DNA from: Streptomyces aureocirculatus
Lineage (GTDB): Bacteria; Actinomycetota; Actinomycetes; Streptomycetales; Streptomycetaceae
Length of the DNA stretch: 64,000 bases
Direction of reading: 5' to 3'
NCBI RefSeq assembly: GCF_000720475.1
Contig: NZ_JOAP01000020.1
Location: 124,001-188,000, forward strand
The notes beneath the pieces are model-generated. The model did not search any database. It was not told the DNA's origin and worked only from the letters and a program-made list of their open reading frames with translations. Positions 17,138 through 24,880 of the stretch are shown in pieces. Every line of letters begins with the position of its first letter. Position 1 is the stretch's first letter. The position numbers and the translations under genes were made by a program.

Positions 17138-18241
17138 TCAGTCGACCGGGGCGCGCCAGCTCTCGTACGCGGCCACCGCCACCGCGAGGTCCTCCCAGGC
17201 CATGCCCGCCGACTTGAACAGGCGTGGCCGCCCGGCCTCGACGGTCACCTCGCCGCGGGCCAGTTCGCGCAGCGTGCGCAGACGGCCGAGGTCGAACCGC
17301 GCGGTGGTGACCGCCTGCACGATGTCCCCGCACTCACGCATGGCCACGGACCGGGATTCGGCGACCACCGTGGCCCGGCCCACGAGGCGTTCGTCGACCT
17401 CGCGCGCGTCGGGCTCGTGCGAGCCGACCGCCGCCACCGTCGCGTGCGGGGCGAGCAGCGCGCTGTCGAACAGCGGCTCCCGGGCGGTGGTGCAGCAGCA
17501 CACGACATCGGCGTGCGCGACGTCCTCGGGCGTCGCGGCGGCCGCGGTGAGCCCCGCGCCGCGGCAGCGGTCCACGAACGCGGCCACCCGTTCGCGGTCG
17601 CGCCCCACCACGTCCACGTGCGCGAGAGCGGGGCGCACCGCCCGTACGGCCTCCACGTGCCCCCAGGCCTGCGGCCCGGTCCCGAACACGAGCAGCCGCC
17701 CGGCGTCCGGCACGGCGAGGCGGCGGATCGCCGCACCCGACACCGCGGGTGTGCGCAGGGAGGTCAGCGCGGCGCCGTCGAGGAGGGCGAGCGGCTGATG
17801 GGTGTCGCCGTCCAGGAGGAAGTACAGGCCCTGGATGCGGGGGAGTCCGCGGGCCGGGTTGTCGGGCGTCGCGGTGACGACCTTCACGCCCGCGTACGAG
17901 CTGGTCGACGACGGCATCAACAGGAGCTGACCACCCGTCACGCCGACCACGCTCCGGGCCGGTTCGGCCTCGGGGTCGAGTCCGCCCCGCACCAGCGCGT
18001 CCTCGACGGCGTCGACGGCGGCACCCGGGGGGACGAGCAGGGCCAGGGCCGCGGCGTCGAGGTGGGGGAGGGGGTGGTCGGAGACCTGGGGGGCGGTGAG
18101 GGCGCCGATGGCGGCGGCGCCCGGCGGCGAAGCGTCGCGGGTCGCGGCCCGAGGTGAGGCCGCGCCGGGAGCGGGGGCGCGCGGAGCCGGTGCTTGGGGT
18201 GCCGGGTCCAGGGGTGCCGGGGCATCGTGGTCGGGGATCAT
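17138..18241 (-). CDS. Ornithine cyclodeaminase / mu-crystallin family enzyme
   Basis: The 367-residue protein carries the family's substrate half (LLLMPSSTSSYAGVKVVTAT, then GLYFLLDGDTHQPLALLDGA) and an NAD(H) Rossmann core (LVFGTGPQAWGHVEAV). Next come ADVVCCCTTAREPLFD and GSHEPDAREVD, which holds the conserved acidic residue, and a FKSAGMAWEDLAVA C-terminus. Family members convert ornithine to proline, reduce cyclic imines (pipecolate, proline) or build diaminopropionate. About 45 N-terminal residues are Ala/Pro-rich and lie outside the fold, but GAGGAG seven bases before the ATG at 18241 supports this start. It lies 105 bp downstream of the LmbU-family gene on the same strand and may form an operon with it and supply a precursor to the NRPS; that link is inferred. 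Confidence 0.85.
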   Translation of the reverse strand: MIPDHDAPAPLDPAPQAPAPRAPAPGAASPRAATRDASPPGAAAIGALTAPQVSDHPLPHLDAAALALLVPPGAAVDAVEDALVRGGLDPEAEPARSVVGVTGGQLLLMPSSTSSYAGVKVVTATPDNPARGLPRIQGLYFLLDGDTHQPLALLDGAALTSLRTPAVSGAAIRRLAVPDAGRLLVFGTGPQAWGHVEAVRAVRPALAHVDVVGRDRERVAAFVDRCRGAGLTAAAATPEDVAHADVVCCCTTAREPLFDSALLAPHATVAAVGSHEPDAREVDERLVGRATVVAESRSVAMRECGDIVQAVTTARFDLGRLRTLRELARGEVTVEAGRPRLFKSAGMAWEDLAVAVAAYESWRAPVD

Positions 18242-18346
18242 CCGGTGCTCCTCACCTGACGGGCCGTGAGCAAACCTGGGTCTTGGCTGAGGCGGCGCGA
18301 GGCCACCGGCCTCGGGAGGCGGTACCGGGGGACGGGACGGCCGGGG

Positions 18347-19108
18347 CTAGGGCGCGGGCGCCGGGGTGTCGCCTCCCGTCCTGGCCCCGGTCTTCGTCCC
18401 GGTCTTCGTCTCGGTCAGGGTCCGGACGGCGGACTGCAGCACCCGGGCGGCCCAGTCGCTGTTGCTCAGACCGGAAGACTCCGCGATCCGGGTGATCTGG
18501 TCGAACTCGCCGACCGGCAGATCGATCTCTATCGTCGCCGCCTTGCCCGCGGCCCCGGCCCCGGCACCGTCCGTGGGGACCGCCTGCCGACCGGTGGACC
18601 GCCCGCCCACAGCGGCCACCGGCGCGACCGCCCCGCTCTCGCGCTCGGCGATGCTGGCCCGGACCTGCTTCCGCAGGGTGTTGCGGGACCAGGCCTGCTG
18701 CTCGGCCTTGCGCAGCCAGTAGTCCTGTTCCGGGGCGGGCAGGCGTGCCACCTCCGCGTGGTGGGCGAAGCTGAGCGCCTCGTGCCGCCGGTGGTGCTCG
18801 AACCTCCGGGCCACCCAGGCGTAGTTGCGCAGGGTCTGGTAGTCGAGCCCGGTGCGCGCGATCGCGTCACGGTACTGCGGGCCGTACGCGTTCTCGCCGT
18901 AGATCATCCAGTCCGCGAGCCACCAGACAAAAGAACTCGAAACGTCTTTCAGTTGATTTCCTACGGCCTCCCACGATTGCCTGGCCATTCCCGGAGGAAA
19001 GGTGATTCCCATTTTGTCGAGAGAAGCATGGAAGGTCAGACTGCTGAGGGGTGAAGCAGTCTTGGCCTCGAAGGCGACCAAGGGTAATTGGACATCGCTC
19101 GAGATCAT
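18347..19108 (-). CDS. LmbU-family transcriptional regulator with TTA codon
   Basis: This 253-residue protein belongs to the LmbU/NovE/HmtD/HrmB group of pathway-specific activators, recognised by SSSFVWWLADWMIYGENAYG, DAIARTGLDYQTLRNYAWVA, RRFEHHRRHEALSFAHHAEV and EQDYWLRKAEQQAWSRNTLR. The central helical part is the presumed DNA-binding region. The C-terminus adds a Thr/Lys-rich tail after a ribbon-helix-like segment. Codon 8 is TTA (19085-19087), so translation should depend on the bldA tRNA and thus on developmental stage. GAGG lies upstream of the ATG at 19108. It faces the NRPS accessory operon across a 490-bp divergent gap and is probably a cluster activator, since LmbU homologues occur in lincomycin, himastatin, hormaomycin and aminocoumarin clusters. 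Confidence 0.88.
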   Translation of the reverse strand: MISSDVQLPLVAFEAKTASPLSSLTFHASLDKMGITFPPGMARQSWEAVGNQLKDVSSSFVWWLADWMIYGENAYGPQYRDAIARTGLDYQTLRNYAWVARRFEHHRRHEALSFAHHAEVARLPAPEQDYWLRKAEQQAWSRNTLRKQVRASIAERESGAVAPVAAVGGRSTGRQAVPTDGAGAGAAGKAATIEIDLPVGEFDQITRIAESSGLSNSDWAARVLQSAVRTLTETKTGTKTGARTGGDTPAPAP

Positions 19109-19417
19109 TACTCGTACCTACCTCGTGTTGAATCGATCCCAGTCGACTCCCCCGTCGCGCGACCCACGCGAACCGCTGCCTCGAGTGCTCTGTGCACGCG
19201 GCGGCGGGATGTGATCCCTGAAGGCATGATCATCGCGGCTCGGTGTTCCGGTCATACGCGCTGCGGAAGATTATTCAACCATCGCGGAATCCGGCCGTCA
19301 CGCCTTGTACGGGAAGGCGTCCTGTTGACATGACAGTGGTGCGTCACCTCGTTATCCGAATGATCCTTTATCGCGCGGCTGAGCCGTACTCGCTTTCTCG
19401 GGCACGTCACCGCAGGC

Positions 19418-19441
19418 CACGGGGGGCGCCGACGCCCCGTG
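19418..19441 (+). terminator. Hairpin upstream of accessory operon promoter
   Basis: CACGGGGGGCG and CGCCCCGTG form a GC stem around a CCGA loop with one or two bulged G residues, followed by a pyrimidine-rich CCTCCTTTCTC. It could insulate the operon from transcription entering from the left. Confidence 0.4.
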
Positions 19442-19532
19442 CCTCCTTTCTCACCCCAGAGACGACCACTGCCCGGTAGGACGCCCGCGGACCCGCCGAC
19501 GGATCGGTCGATGATGGGCCAGTGACGATCGG

Positions 19533-19559
19533 AGGACGGCGCTGCCTACGTTCGGAGCG
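19533..19559 (+). promoter_or_regulatory. Promoter box shared with the main NRPS operon
   Basis: This 27-bp segment differs at only two positions from 24781-24807. Both contain TGCCTACGTTCG, with TACGTT (19547-19552 here) in the -10 position about 50 bases before the first start codon. Upstream heptamers are degenerate here, unlike the main operon promoter. Confidence 0.6.
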
Positions 19560-19600
19560 GCCGACAGTGCCAATCACCGGACGAGGGAAGAGGGCTGGAC

Positions 19601-20617
19601 ATGGGATCGTGGCTGCGGCGATATCAGCATGATGAACAGTCGGCCATGACGCTCGTCTGTCTGCCGCACGCAGGCGGGACGGCCGCGATGGTCGCCGCGT
19701 GGCATCCACTGCTGCCCGCGGACGTCGAGCTGATCGGCGTGCAGTATCCGGGACGTCAGGACCGGCTGGCGGAACCGCACATCGAGGACCTGGTGGCAGC
19801 CGCCGACCGGGTGGCGGCCGAACTCGGCGAGCTGCCCGACCGGCCCGTCGCGCTCTTCGGCCACAGTGTGGGCTCCGCCCTGGCCTACGAGATCGCTCTG
19901 CGGGTGGAGCGGAACACCGGTCACGACCTCCGGCACGTCTTTGTGTCGGCGCGGCGGGCCCCGCACCACCGGCACGGCGAGGACGACCACCGGCTCGACG
20001 ACGAGGACCTGGTCGCCACCGTCCAACAGCTCGGCGGCCGGGACCTCCAGGTGCTCGAAACCCCCAGGCTGTGGCCGGTCGTGCTGCCGTCGCTCCGGGC
20101 CGACCTGCGGATGGCCGACCGCTACCGGCCCACGCGCCTGGAACAACTGCACGCGCCCGTCACCGCGTTCGGCGGCGAGAGCGACCACACCTGCACACCA
20201 CGGGACCTGGACACCTGGGGCGATGCGACCGCCGAGAAGTTCGACGTCCAGCTCTTCCCCGGACGGCATCACTATCTGACCGAGGACCCCGCACCCGTGG
20301 TGGAGGCGATCACGCAGCGGCTGCGTACCGCGACGTCCGATCCCGGCTCCTCGCGGCGCGCACCGGTCGCCGCGGCGAACCCGCCCGCGTCCAGGGCTCT
20401 GGAGATAGCGGCCGTGTGGCAGGAGGAGCTCGGCGGCACCGCGGTCGGGGTGGACGACGACTTCTTCGAACTCGGCGGCAACTCGCTGGTCGGGATGCAG
20501 ATCATCGACCGTATGCGGGCGCTCTACGGGGTCGAGCTCTCCGTGCGCGCCTTCTATCTGGCGCAGACGCCGACTGCGGTCGCCGAACTGATCGAGAAGG
20601 AGGGGGTGGCGCTGTGA
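19601..20617 (+). CDS. Type II thioesterase fused to a C-terminal peptidyl carrier protein
   Basis: Residues 1 to about 245 are an alpha/beta-hydrolase type II thioesterase (LVCLPHAGGTAAMVAAWHPL, nucleophile Ser89 in LFGHSVGSALAYE, a late acidic turn and FPGRHHYL with the catalytic His). Residues about 265-338 are a carrier domain with the phosphopantetheine serine at 295 in [17 protein letters not shown]-then-PCP order is unusual because a TE normally follows a PCP at the end of an assembly line. The layout suggests a dedicated loading or holding station, where an amino acid is kept on this PCP for the P450 encoded next and is then released or proofread by the attached TE. GAAGAGGG precedes the ATG by six bases, and the stop overlaps the P450 start. 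Confidence 0.9.
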   Translation: MGSWLRRYQHDEQSAMTLVCLPHAGGTAAMVAAWHPLLPADVELIGVQYPGRQDRLAEPHIEDLVAAADRVAAELGELPDRPVALFGHSVGSALAYEIALRVERNTGHDLRHVFVSARRAPHHRHGEDDHRLDDEDLVATVQQLGGRDLQVLETPRLWPVVLPSLRADLRMADRYRPTRLEQLHAPVTAFGGESDHTCTPRDLDTWGDATAEKFDVQLFPGRHHYLTEDPAPVVEAITQRLRTATSDPGSSRRAPVAAANPPASRALEIAAVWQEELGGTAVGVDDDFFELGGNSLVGMQIIDRMRALYGVELSVRAFYLAQTPTAVAELIEKEGVAL

Positions 20618-21861
20618 GGCTGACGGCGGGGTCAAGCGATGCGGTCGACCTCGACCACGTCGACCTGTTCGACCCGGAACTCTTCGCCCTCGGCGATCCG
20701 CACGCGATCTGGGACGTCATGCGGGCCGAGGCGCCGCTGCACCACCAGACCCTGCCCGACGGGCGCACGTTCTGGTCGGTGACCCGCTACGAGGACGTCT
20801 GCCGTGTCCTCGGCGACCACCGCGTCTTCACCTCCGAACGCGGCACCGTCGTGACCCAGCTCGGGCAGGACGACATCGCCGCCGGCATGCTGATGACGTC
20901 CACCGACCCGCCGCGTCACACCGAGGTCCGCCGGTCGATCAGCGGCCGGCTCACGGCGCGGGCGGTGGCGTCCTGGGAGGAGCGGATCCGCCGGGCCGTG
21001 GTGGGGTTCCTCGAACCGGCGCTCGACGGCGGCCGGTGGGATCTGGCCGAGGGGGCGTGGCGCCTCCCGATGATCGTCGCGGGTGCCCTGCTCGGAATCC
21101 CGGAGCGGGACTGGGACGAACTCGTACGCCTCACGGCGATGGTGACCGCTCCCACGGATCCGGAGTTCCGGATCGGCGCCGAGCACGCGACGCTCACCAT
21201 CGCGCACCACGAGATCTTCGAGTACCTCAACGCACACATCCGGCAGCGGCGGGCCGCGGGGGGCGAGGCGGAAACCCTCTTCGACCACCTGATGGCCGTC
21301 CGCGCCGGCGGAGCGCCGCTGACCGACGAGGAAATCGCCTACGACGCCTACAGCCTGCTCCTCGGCGCGAACGCGACGACACCGCACACCCTCTCCGGGA
21401 CGGTGCTCACGCTGATCGAGCGACCCGAGCAGTTCGACAAGGTGCAGGCCGATCCTTCGCTGACCCCGGCCCTGGTGGAGGAGGGGCTGCGCTGGACGTC
21501 GGCCGCCTGCAACTTCATGCGGTACGCGACGGCCGACACCGATGTCGCAGGCGGCACGGTCCGCGCAGGTGACGCCGTCGTCGCCTGGATCGGGTCGGCG
21601 AACCGCGACGAGGCGCAGTTCGCCGCCCCCCACCAGTTCGACGTGGTGCGGGCGGAGAACCGGCACGTGGCCTTCGGGTTCGGGCCGCACTACTGCATCG
21701 GCGCCCCGCTGGCCCGCATGACCGCCCGCATCTTCTTCGAGGAACTGTTCCGGATGTTCGCCTCGGTCGAGCTCGACGGCGAACCACAGCACCTGCGCTC
21801 GATCTTCATCGCGGGCATGACCCATCTGCCCCTCGTCACCCGGAAGCGAGCGACCCCATGA
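20614..21861 (+). CDS. Cytochrome P450, probably acting on a carrier-bound amino acid
   Basis: The 415-residue P450 has the heme loop FGFGPHYCIGAPLAR (Cys361) and the K-helix E-x-x-R in EEGLRW. The I-helix reads SLLLGANATTPHTLSG: the Thr pair is present, but the usual acidic residue before it (G-x-D/E-T) is Ala. A GAN-x-TTPH I-helix recalls, from memory, the P450s that beta-hydroxylate PCP-bound amino acids in aminocoumarin, nikkomycin and skyllamycin pathways. The position directly after a TE-PCP gene with a 4-bp GTGA overlap fits that role. The other possibility is hydroxylation of the finished peptide (for example a piperazate ring). The GTG start overlaps the previous stop, and its own stop overlaps the next ATG. 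Confidence 0.9.
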   Translation: MRLTAGSSDAVDLDHVDLFDPELFALGDPHAIWDVMRAEAPLHHQTLPDGRTFWSVTRYEDVCRVLGDHRVFTSERGTVVTQLGQDDIAAGMLMTSTDPPRHTEVRRSISGRLTARAVASWEERIRRAVVGFLEPALDGGRWDLAEGAWRLPMIVAGALLGIPERDWDELVRLTAMVTAPTDPEFRIGAEHATLTIAHHEIFEYLNAHIRQRRAAGGEAETLFDHLMAVRAGGAPLTDEEIAYDAYSLLLGANATTPHTLSGTVLTLIERPEQFDKVQADPSLTPALVEEGLRWTSAACNFMRYATADTDVAGGTVRAGDAVVAWIGSANRDEAQFAAPHQFDVVRAENRHVAFGFGPHYCIGAPLARMTARIFFEELFRMFASVELDGEPQHLRSIFIAGMTHLPLVTRKRATP

Positions 21862-22595
21862 AGATCGGCTCCGCGAACAACAGGTCGCCGTGGTTCGTGC
21901 GGCCCCCGGCCGCCGAACACCCGGCCCGGATGTTCTGCTTCCCCTACTCCGGAGTCGGCGCGTCCAGCTTCCACGCGTGGCCCGCCGTGCTCGACGACGT
22001 CGAGATCTGCCCGCTGCAGTTCCCGGCCCGCGAGAACCGGATGGCCGAACCCCACTACGGGACCTACCAGGAGCTCGCCGCCGCGCTGATCGAACCGCTG
22101 GTGCCGCAACTCGACCGGCCCTTCGCGTTCTTCGGCCACTGCGCGGGCGCGCTGCCGGCGTTCGAGACGGCCGTGCTGCTGGCCGAGCTCGGTCTGCCCA
22201 CCCCGGACACGCTCTTCGTGTCCGGCCAGGTGGCACCGCACGACTGCCCGTTCGACCGGATGCTCACCATGAGCGAGGCCGAGCTGCGCGCGGAACTGGA
22301 GGGCGTCACGCGCAGCCGGGGGCTCGAACCGAAACCGGACATGATCGACATGGGTCTTGCCGTACTGCGCCGCGATCTCGACGCCAACGGTGCCTACCAC
22401 CGGTCGGAACCGGTCGTGCTGCCGTGCGAGATCGTGGTGCTGCACTGGCGGGACGACCCCGAAGTAGAGGTCGGCCAGCTCCAGGGATGGCACCGGTACT
22501 CCGACTCCGTCGACGTCCGGATCGTCGAGGGCGGCCACTACGACTTCCTCGACGCGCCGGAGGAACTGACCAAGCTCCTGACCGGTGGGCGCTGA
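21858..22595 (+). CDS. Type II thioesterase with cysteine nucleophile
   Basis: The 245-residue alpha/beta hydrolase is of the grsT type (FCFPYSGVGASSFHAWPAVL near the N-terminus, VEGGHYDFLD with the catalytic His at the end). The nucleophile elbow reads FFGHCAGALPAFE: Cys95 (TGC codon 22140-22142) replaces the Ser of G-H-S-x-G. Cys-type thioesterases are known in a few NRPS systems, where the thioester intermediate favours aminolysis, lactonisation or transfer over hydrolysis. It could transfer a residue from the free-standing PCP to an assembly-line PCP, or edit misloaded carriers. It is the last gene of the accessory operon and ends three bases from the convergent SARP stop. Confidence 0.88.
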   Translation: MKIGSANNRSPWFVRPPAAEHPARMFCFPYSGVGASSFHAWPAVLDDVEICPLQFPARENRMAEPHYGTYQELAAALIEPLVPQLDRPFAFFGHCAGALPAFETAVLLAELGLPTPDTLFVSGQVAPHDCPFDRMLTMSEAELRAELEGVTRSRGLEPKPDMIDMGLAVLRRDLDANGAYHRSEPVVLPCEIVVLHWRDDPEVEVGQLQGWHRYSDSVDVRIVEGGHYDFLDAPEELTKLLTGGR

Positions 22596-22598
22596 CGC

Positions 22599-24509
22599 CT
22601 ACGCGGCGCCGTCGCGGTCCCGCCCGCGTTCGCGGTCGCGCTCCCGGTCCTCCGGACAGCGCTCGACCAGTTCGACGGGCCGCACCTGCCTGCGGGTGCG
22701 GTCCGTCAGGGTGCGGGAGTACGCCCGTACCAAGCCGTGTATCCGGTAGGTCCCGGGCACGGTCGGCTCGACGAGGTGCCGGTCGGCGAGCGCCTCCAGG
22801 AAGCGCTCGGCGCGAGCGTCGGGGACACCGGCGAGACCGGCGGCTTCCGCGACGTCGATCCGGTCGGTGCGCGCCCGCCCGAGCACCCCGAAGAACCACT
22901 GCAGGCCAGGTTCCAGGCGCCGGTAGGAGGAGAGCAGCCTGGACGCGACACTGCGGTCCTCCGCGCAGAGTTCCGCCAGCAGCTCCTCGCCGTCGGCCAG
23001 CCGGCCGGCCAGGTCGCCCACCGTCCAGTGGGCGCGGTGCCGAAGCCGCGCAGCGGCGATCAGAAGAGCGAGCGGCAGCCCGCCACAGAGCCTGACCACG
23101 GCACCGGTGTCGGCCGGCTCATCCTCGGCGCGCGCGTCTCCGAGCGCCCGTGAGAACAGCACCCGGCCCTGCTCGGCGGGGAGCGCCGCGAGCGACACGG
23201 TGCGGACGCCGTCGAGACCGGCGAGCCGGTTTCTGGTGCTGATCAGTACCAGACAGTCGGCGCTCTCCGGCAGCAGCGGTCTGACCTGTGCGCTGCCGCG
23301 GACGTCATCGAGCACGATCACGGCGCGGCGTGTGCGCAGGCTCGCCCGCCACAGCGCGGCACGTTCCCCCAGGCCGGCCGGGATCTCCCGGTCGGGGACG
23401 CCCAGGGCGACCAGCAGATGCCCGAGCGCGGCGGCAGGGCTCATCGACGTGCCGTCGCCGGTGTGTGCCCCCATGTCGAGGAAGAGCTGCGCGTCCCGGT
23501 AGTCACCGGCGAGTTCGCGTGCGGCCCGGATGGCCAGTGCGGTCTTGCCGACGCCCGGCATGCCGTCGATCACCACGGTGCCGCTGCGCGCGGACCCCCC
23601 GGCCGCGCGCGGACGCGCCGCCGAGACGATCGCACCGAGCTCGGCGGCCCGGCCGACGAGTTCGGGTACGTCGGGAGGCAGGGTGGAGGGGCCGTGCGGC
23701 AGCCCCTCCGGCCGCGGCGCCAGCTCGTTCACCCTGATACGCGCGCACAGCCCGCGCAGCCGGGACCCCGGCTCGGTCCGGTACTCCTCGCGCAGGACCT
23801 TGCGGGTCCGGTCGTAGACGGCGAGCGCCCTGGCCCGTTCGCCCAGCTCGGCCAGCGCACGCATGAGGCAGCAGACGAGCCCCTCGCGGTGCGGATTCAC
23901 CTCGACCAGTTCCATGAGTTCGACGATCAATGTGCGGTGCCGGCCCGCGTCCAGTTCCAGCTCGACGCACTCCTCGTACGCGACGAGCTTCTCCTCGTGG
24001 AACGTCGCCGCCACAGCGTCGATGAACGCGCTGTGCACATTGCTCAGGACCTGCCCGCCGCACAGCGCCAACGCGTGCCGGTACTCGACGACGGCTTCCG
24101 CCTTGCGTCCCCCTCGTGCCACATGTTCCCTGGCGAGCGCGACCCGGCGCCGGAACGTACGCAGGTCGGTCTCGCCGCTGCGGATGCGCAACCGGTAGCC
24201 GGGCGGCGCGGTCTCCACCACGACCCCTGCCCCCGCGAGCTGTTTGCGCACATCGGAGATGCTGTTCTTGATCTGCTTCTCCGCCGTCGCGGGCGGCGTC
24301 GGCCCCCATACGGCGTCCACGAGACGGGTGACCGACATGACCTCGCCCTCGGCCACGAGCAAGCACGCGAGCACGGTCCGCGAGCGGTTTCCCGGCAGTT
24401 CGCGCCGCTCACCCGCGACCCGCACCTCCAGTGGGCCGAGCAGGCGGAATTCGACGAACTCGCCGGTACCGGCATGCGGACCCCGACATCGACTCAACGC
24501 TTCAGTCAT
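22599..24509 (-). CDS. SARP-family activator with NB-ARC ATPase domain
   Basis: The 636-residue regulator has an OmpR-like winged-helix DNA-binding domain (FRLLGPLEVRVAGERRELPG, VWGPTPPATAEKQIKNSISD), then a bacterial transcriptional activation domain (VEVNPHREGLVCCLMRALAE), then an NB-ARC/STAND ATPase with Walker A GMPGVGKTALA and VIVLDDVRG. The winged-helix end (FLEALADRHLVEPTVPGTYR) precedes an Arg/Asp-rich charged tail. The TPR block found in full-length AfsR is missing. SARPs activate biosynthetic operons by binding direct heptamer repeats; such repeats lie in the divergent region at 24754-24782, making this the most likely reader. GGAGGA lies about 11 bases before the ATG. Confidence 0.92.
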   Translation of the reverse strand: MTEALSRCRGPHAGTGEFVEFRLLGPLEVRVAGERRELPGNRSRTVLACLLVAEGEVMSVTRLVDAVWGPTPPATAEKQIKNSISDVRKQLAGAGVVVETAPPGYRLRIRSGETDLRTFRRRVALAREHVARGGRKAEAVVEYRHALALCGGQVLSNVHSAFIDAVAATFHEEKLVAYEECVELELDAGRHRTLIVELMELVEVNPHREGLVCCLMRALAELGERARALAVYDRTRKVLREEYRTEPGSRLRGLCARIRVNELAPRPEGLPHGPSTLPPDVPELVGRAAELGAIVSAARPRAAGGSARSGTVVIDGMPGVGKTALAIRAARELAGDYRDAQLFLDMGAHTGDGTSMSPAAALGHLLVALGVPDREIPAGLGERAALWRASLRTRRAVIVLDDVRGSAQVRPLLPESADCLVLISTRNRLAGLDGVRTVSLAALPAEQGRVLFSRALGDARAEDEPADTGAVVRLCGGLPLALLIAAARLRHRAHWTVGDLAGRLADGEELLAELCAEDRSVASRLLSSYRRLEPGLQWFFGVLGRARTDRIDVAEAAGLAGVPDARAERFLEALADRHLVEPTVPGTYRIHGLVRAYSRTLTDRTRRQVRPVELVERCPEDRERDRERGRDRDGAA

Positions 24510-24880
24510 CTACGGAAATCTCCTCCGTCGGTCACGCATGCGTTTTCTGCCGCAATGGCCGAAGTCATGGAAAAGCCTTTTGTGCAAGGACCGTTGCGGC
24601 ATCGGGAGTTTCATCAGTATGAGCGGCGGCATTCTGCGTGGGCAACCGCTTTCGGTTGCGGTGTCTCGCTAGCGGGACAAGCGGGCGCCGGCGGGACATT
24701 GCCGATTCCCGCCCGGCGGGACACCGCGAGGCGCCGGGTCTGGATGTCCTGAGTTTCGAGGCGTCTTCGAGGACATTTCGAGGACGGCGGTGCCTACGTT
24801 CGCAGCGAGCCGTCGAAATGACGCTCGGGCCGCGCATCTCCCAGGCCACGACCGAATACTCGTCACACGGGAGCCAGACG
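24510..24880. other. Divergent promoter region between SARP and main NRPS operon
   Basis: The 371-bp gap contains the SARP heptamer array and the -10 box of the main operon (24754-24807). The left half (24510-24700) should hold the SARP gene's own promoter; I see no clear -10/-35 pair there. Confidence 0.6.
24754..24807 (+). promoter_or_regulatory. SARP heptamer repeats and promoter of the main NRPS operon
   Basis: TTTCGAG (24754-24760), CTTCGAG (24765-24771) and TTTCGAG (24776-24782) are three direct heptamers at exactly 11-bp intervals, one helical turn each, ending 12 bases before a TACGTT -10 box (24795-24800). This is the classic SARP binding layout, which replaces a -35 box. The downstream half (24781-24807) is shared almost identically with the accessory operon at 19533-19559. 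Confidence 0.8.

Larger units (their letters stand above)
19109..19600. other. Divergent promoter region between regulator and accessory operon
   Basis: This 492-bp gap contains a hairpin (19418-19441, CAC-G-rich stem against CGCCCCGTG, followed by CCTCCTTTCTC) and the conserved promoter box at 19533-19559. TTGACA at 19325-19330 may be part of another promoter but lacks a good -10 partner. It presumably serves both the LmbU-family gene and the thioesterase-PCP operon. Confidence 0.55.
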
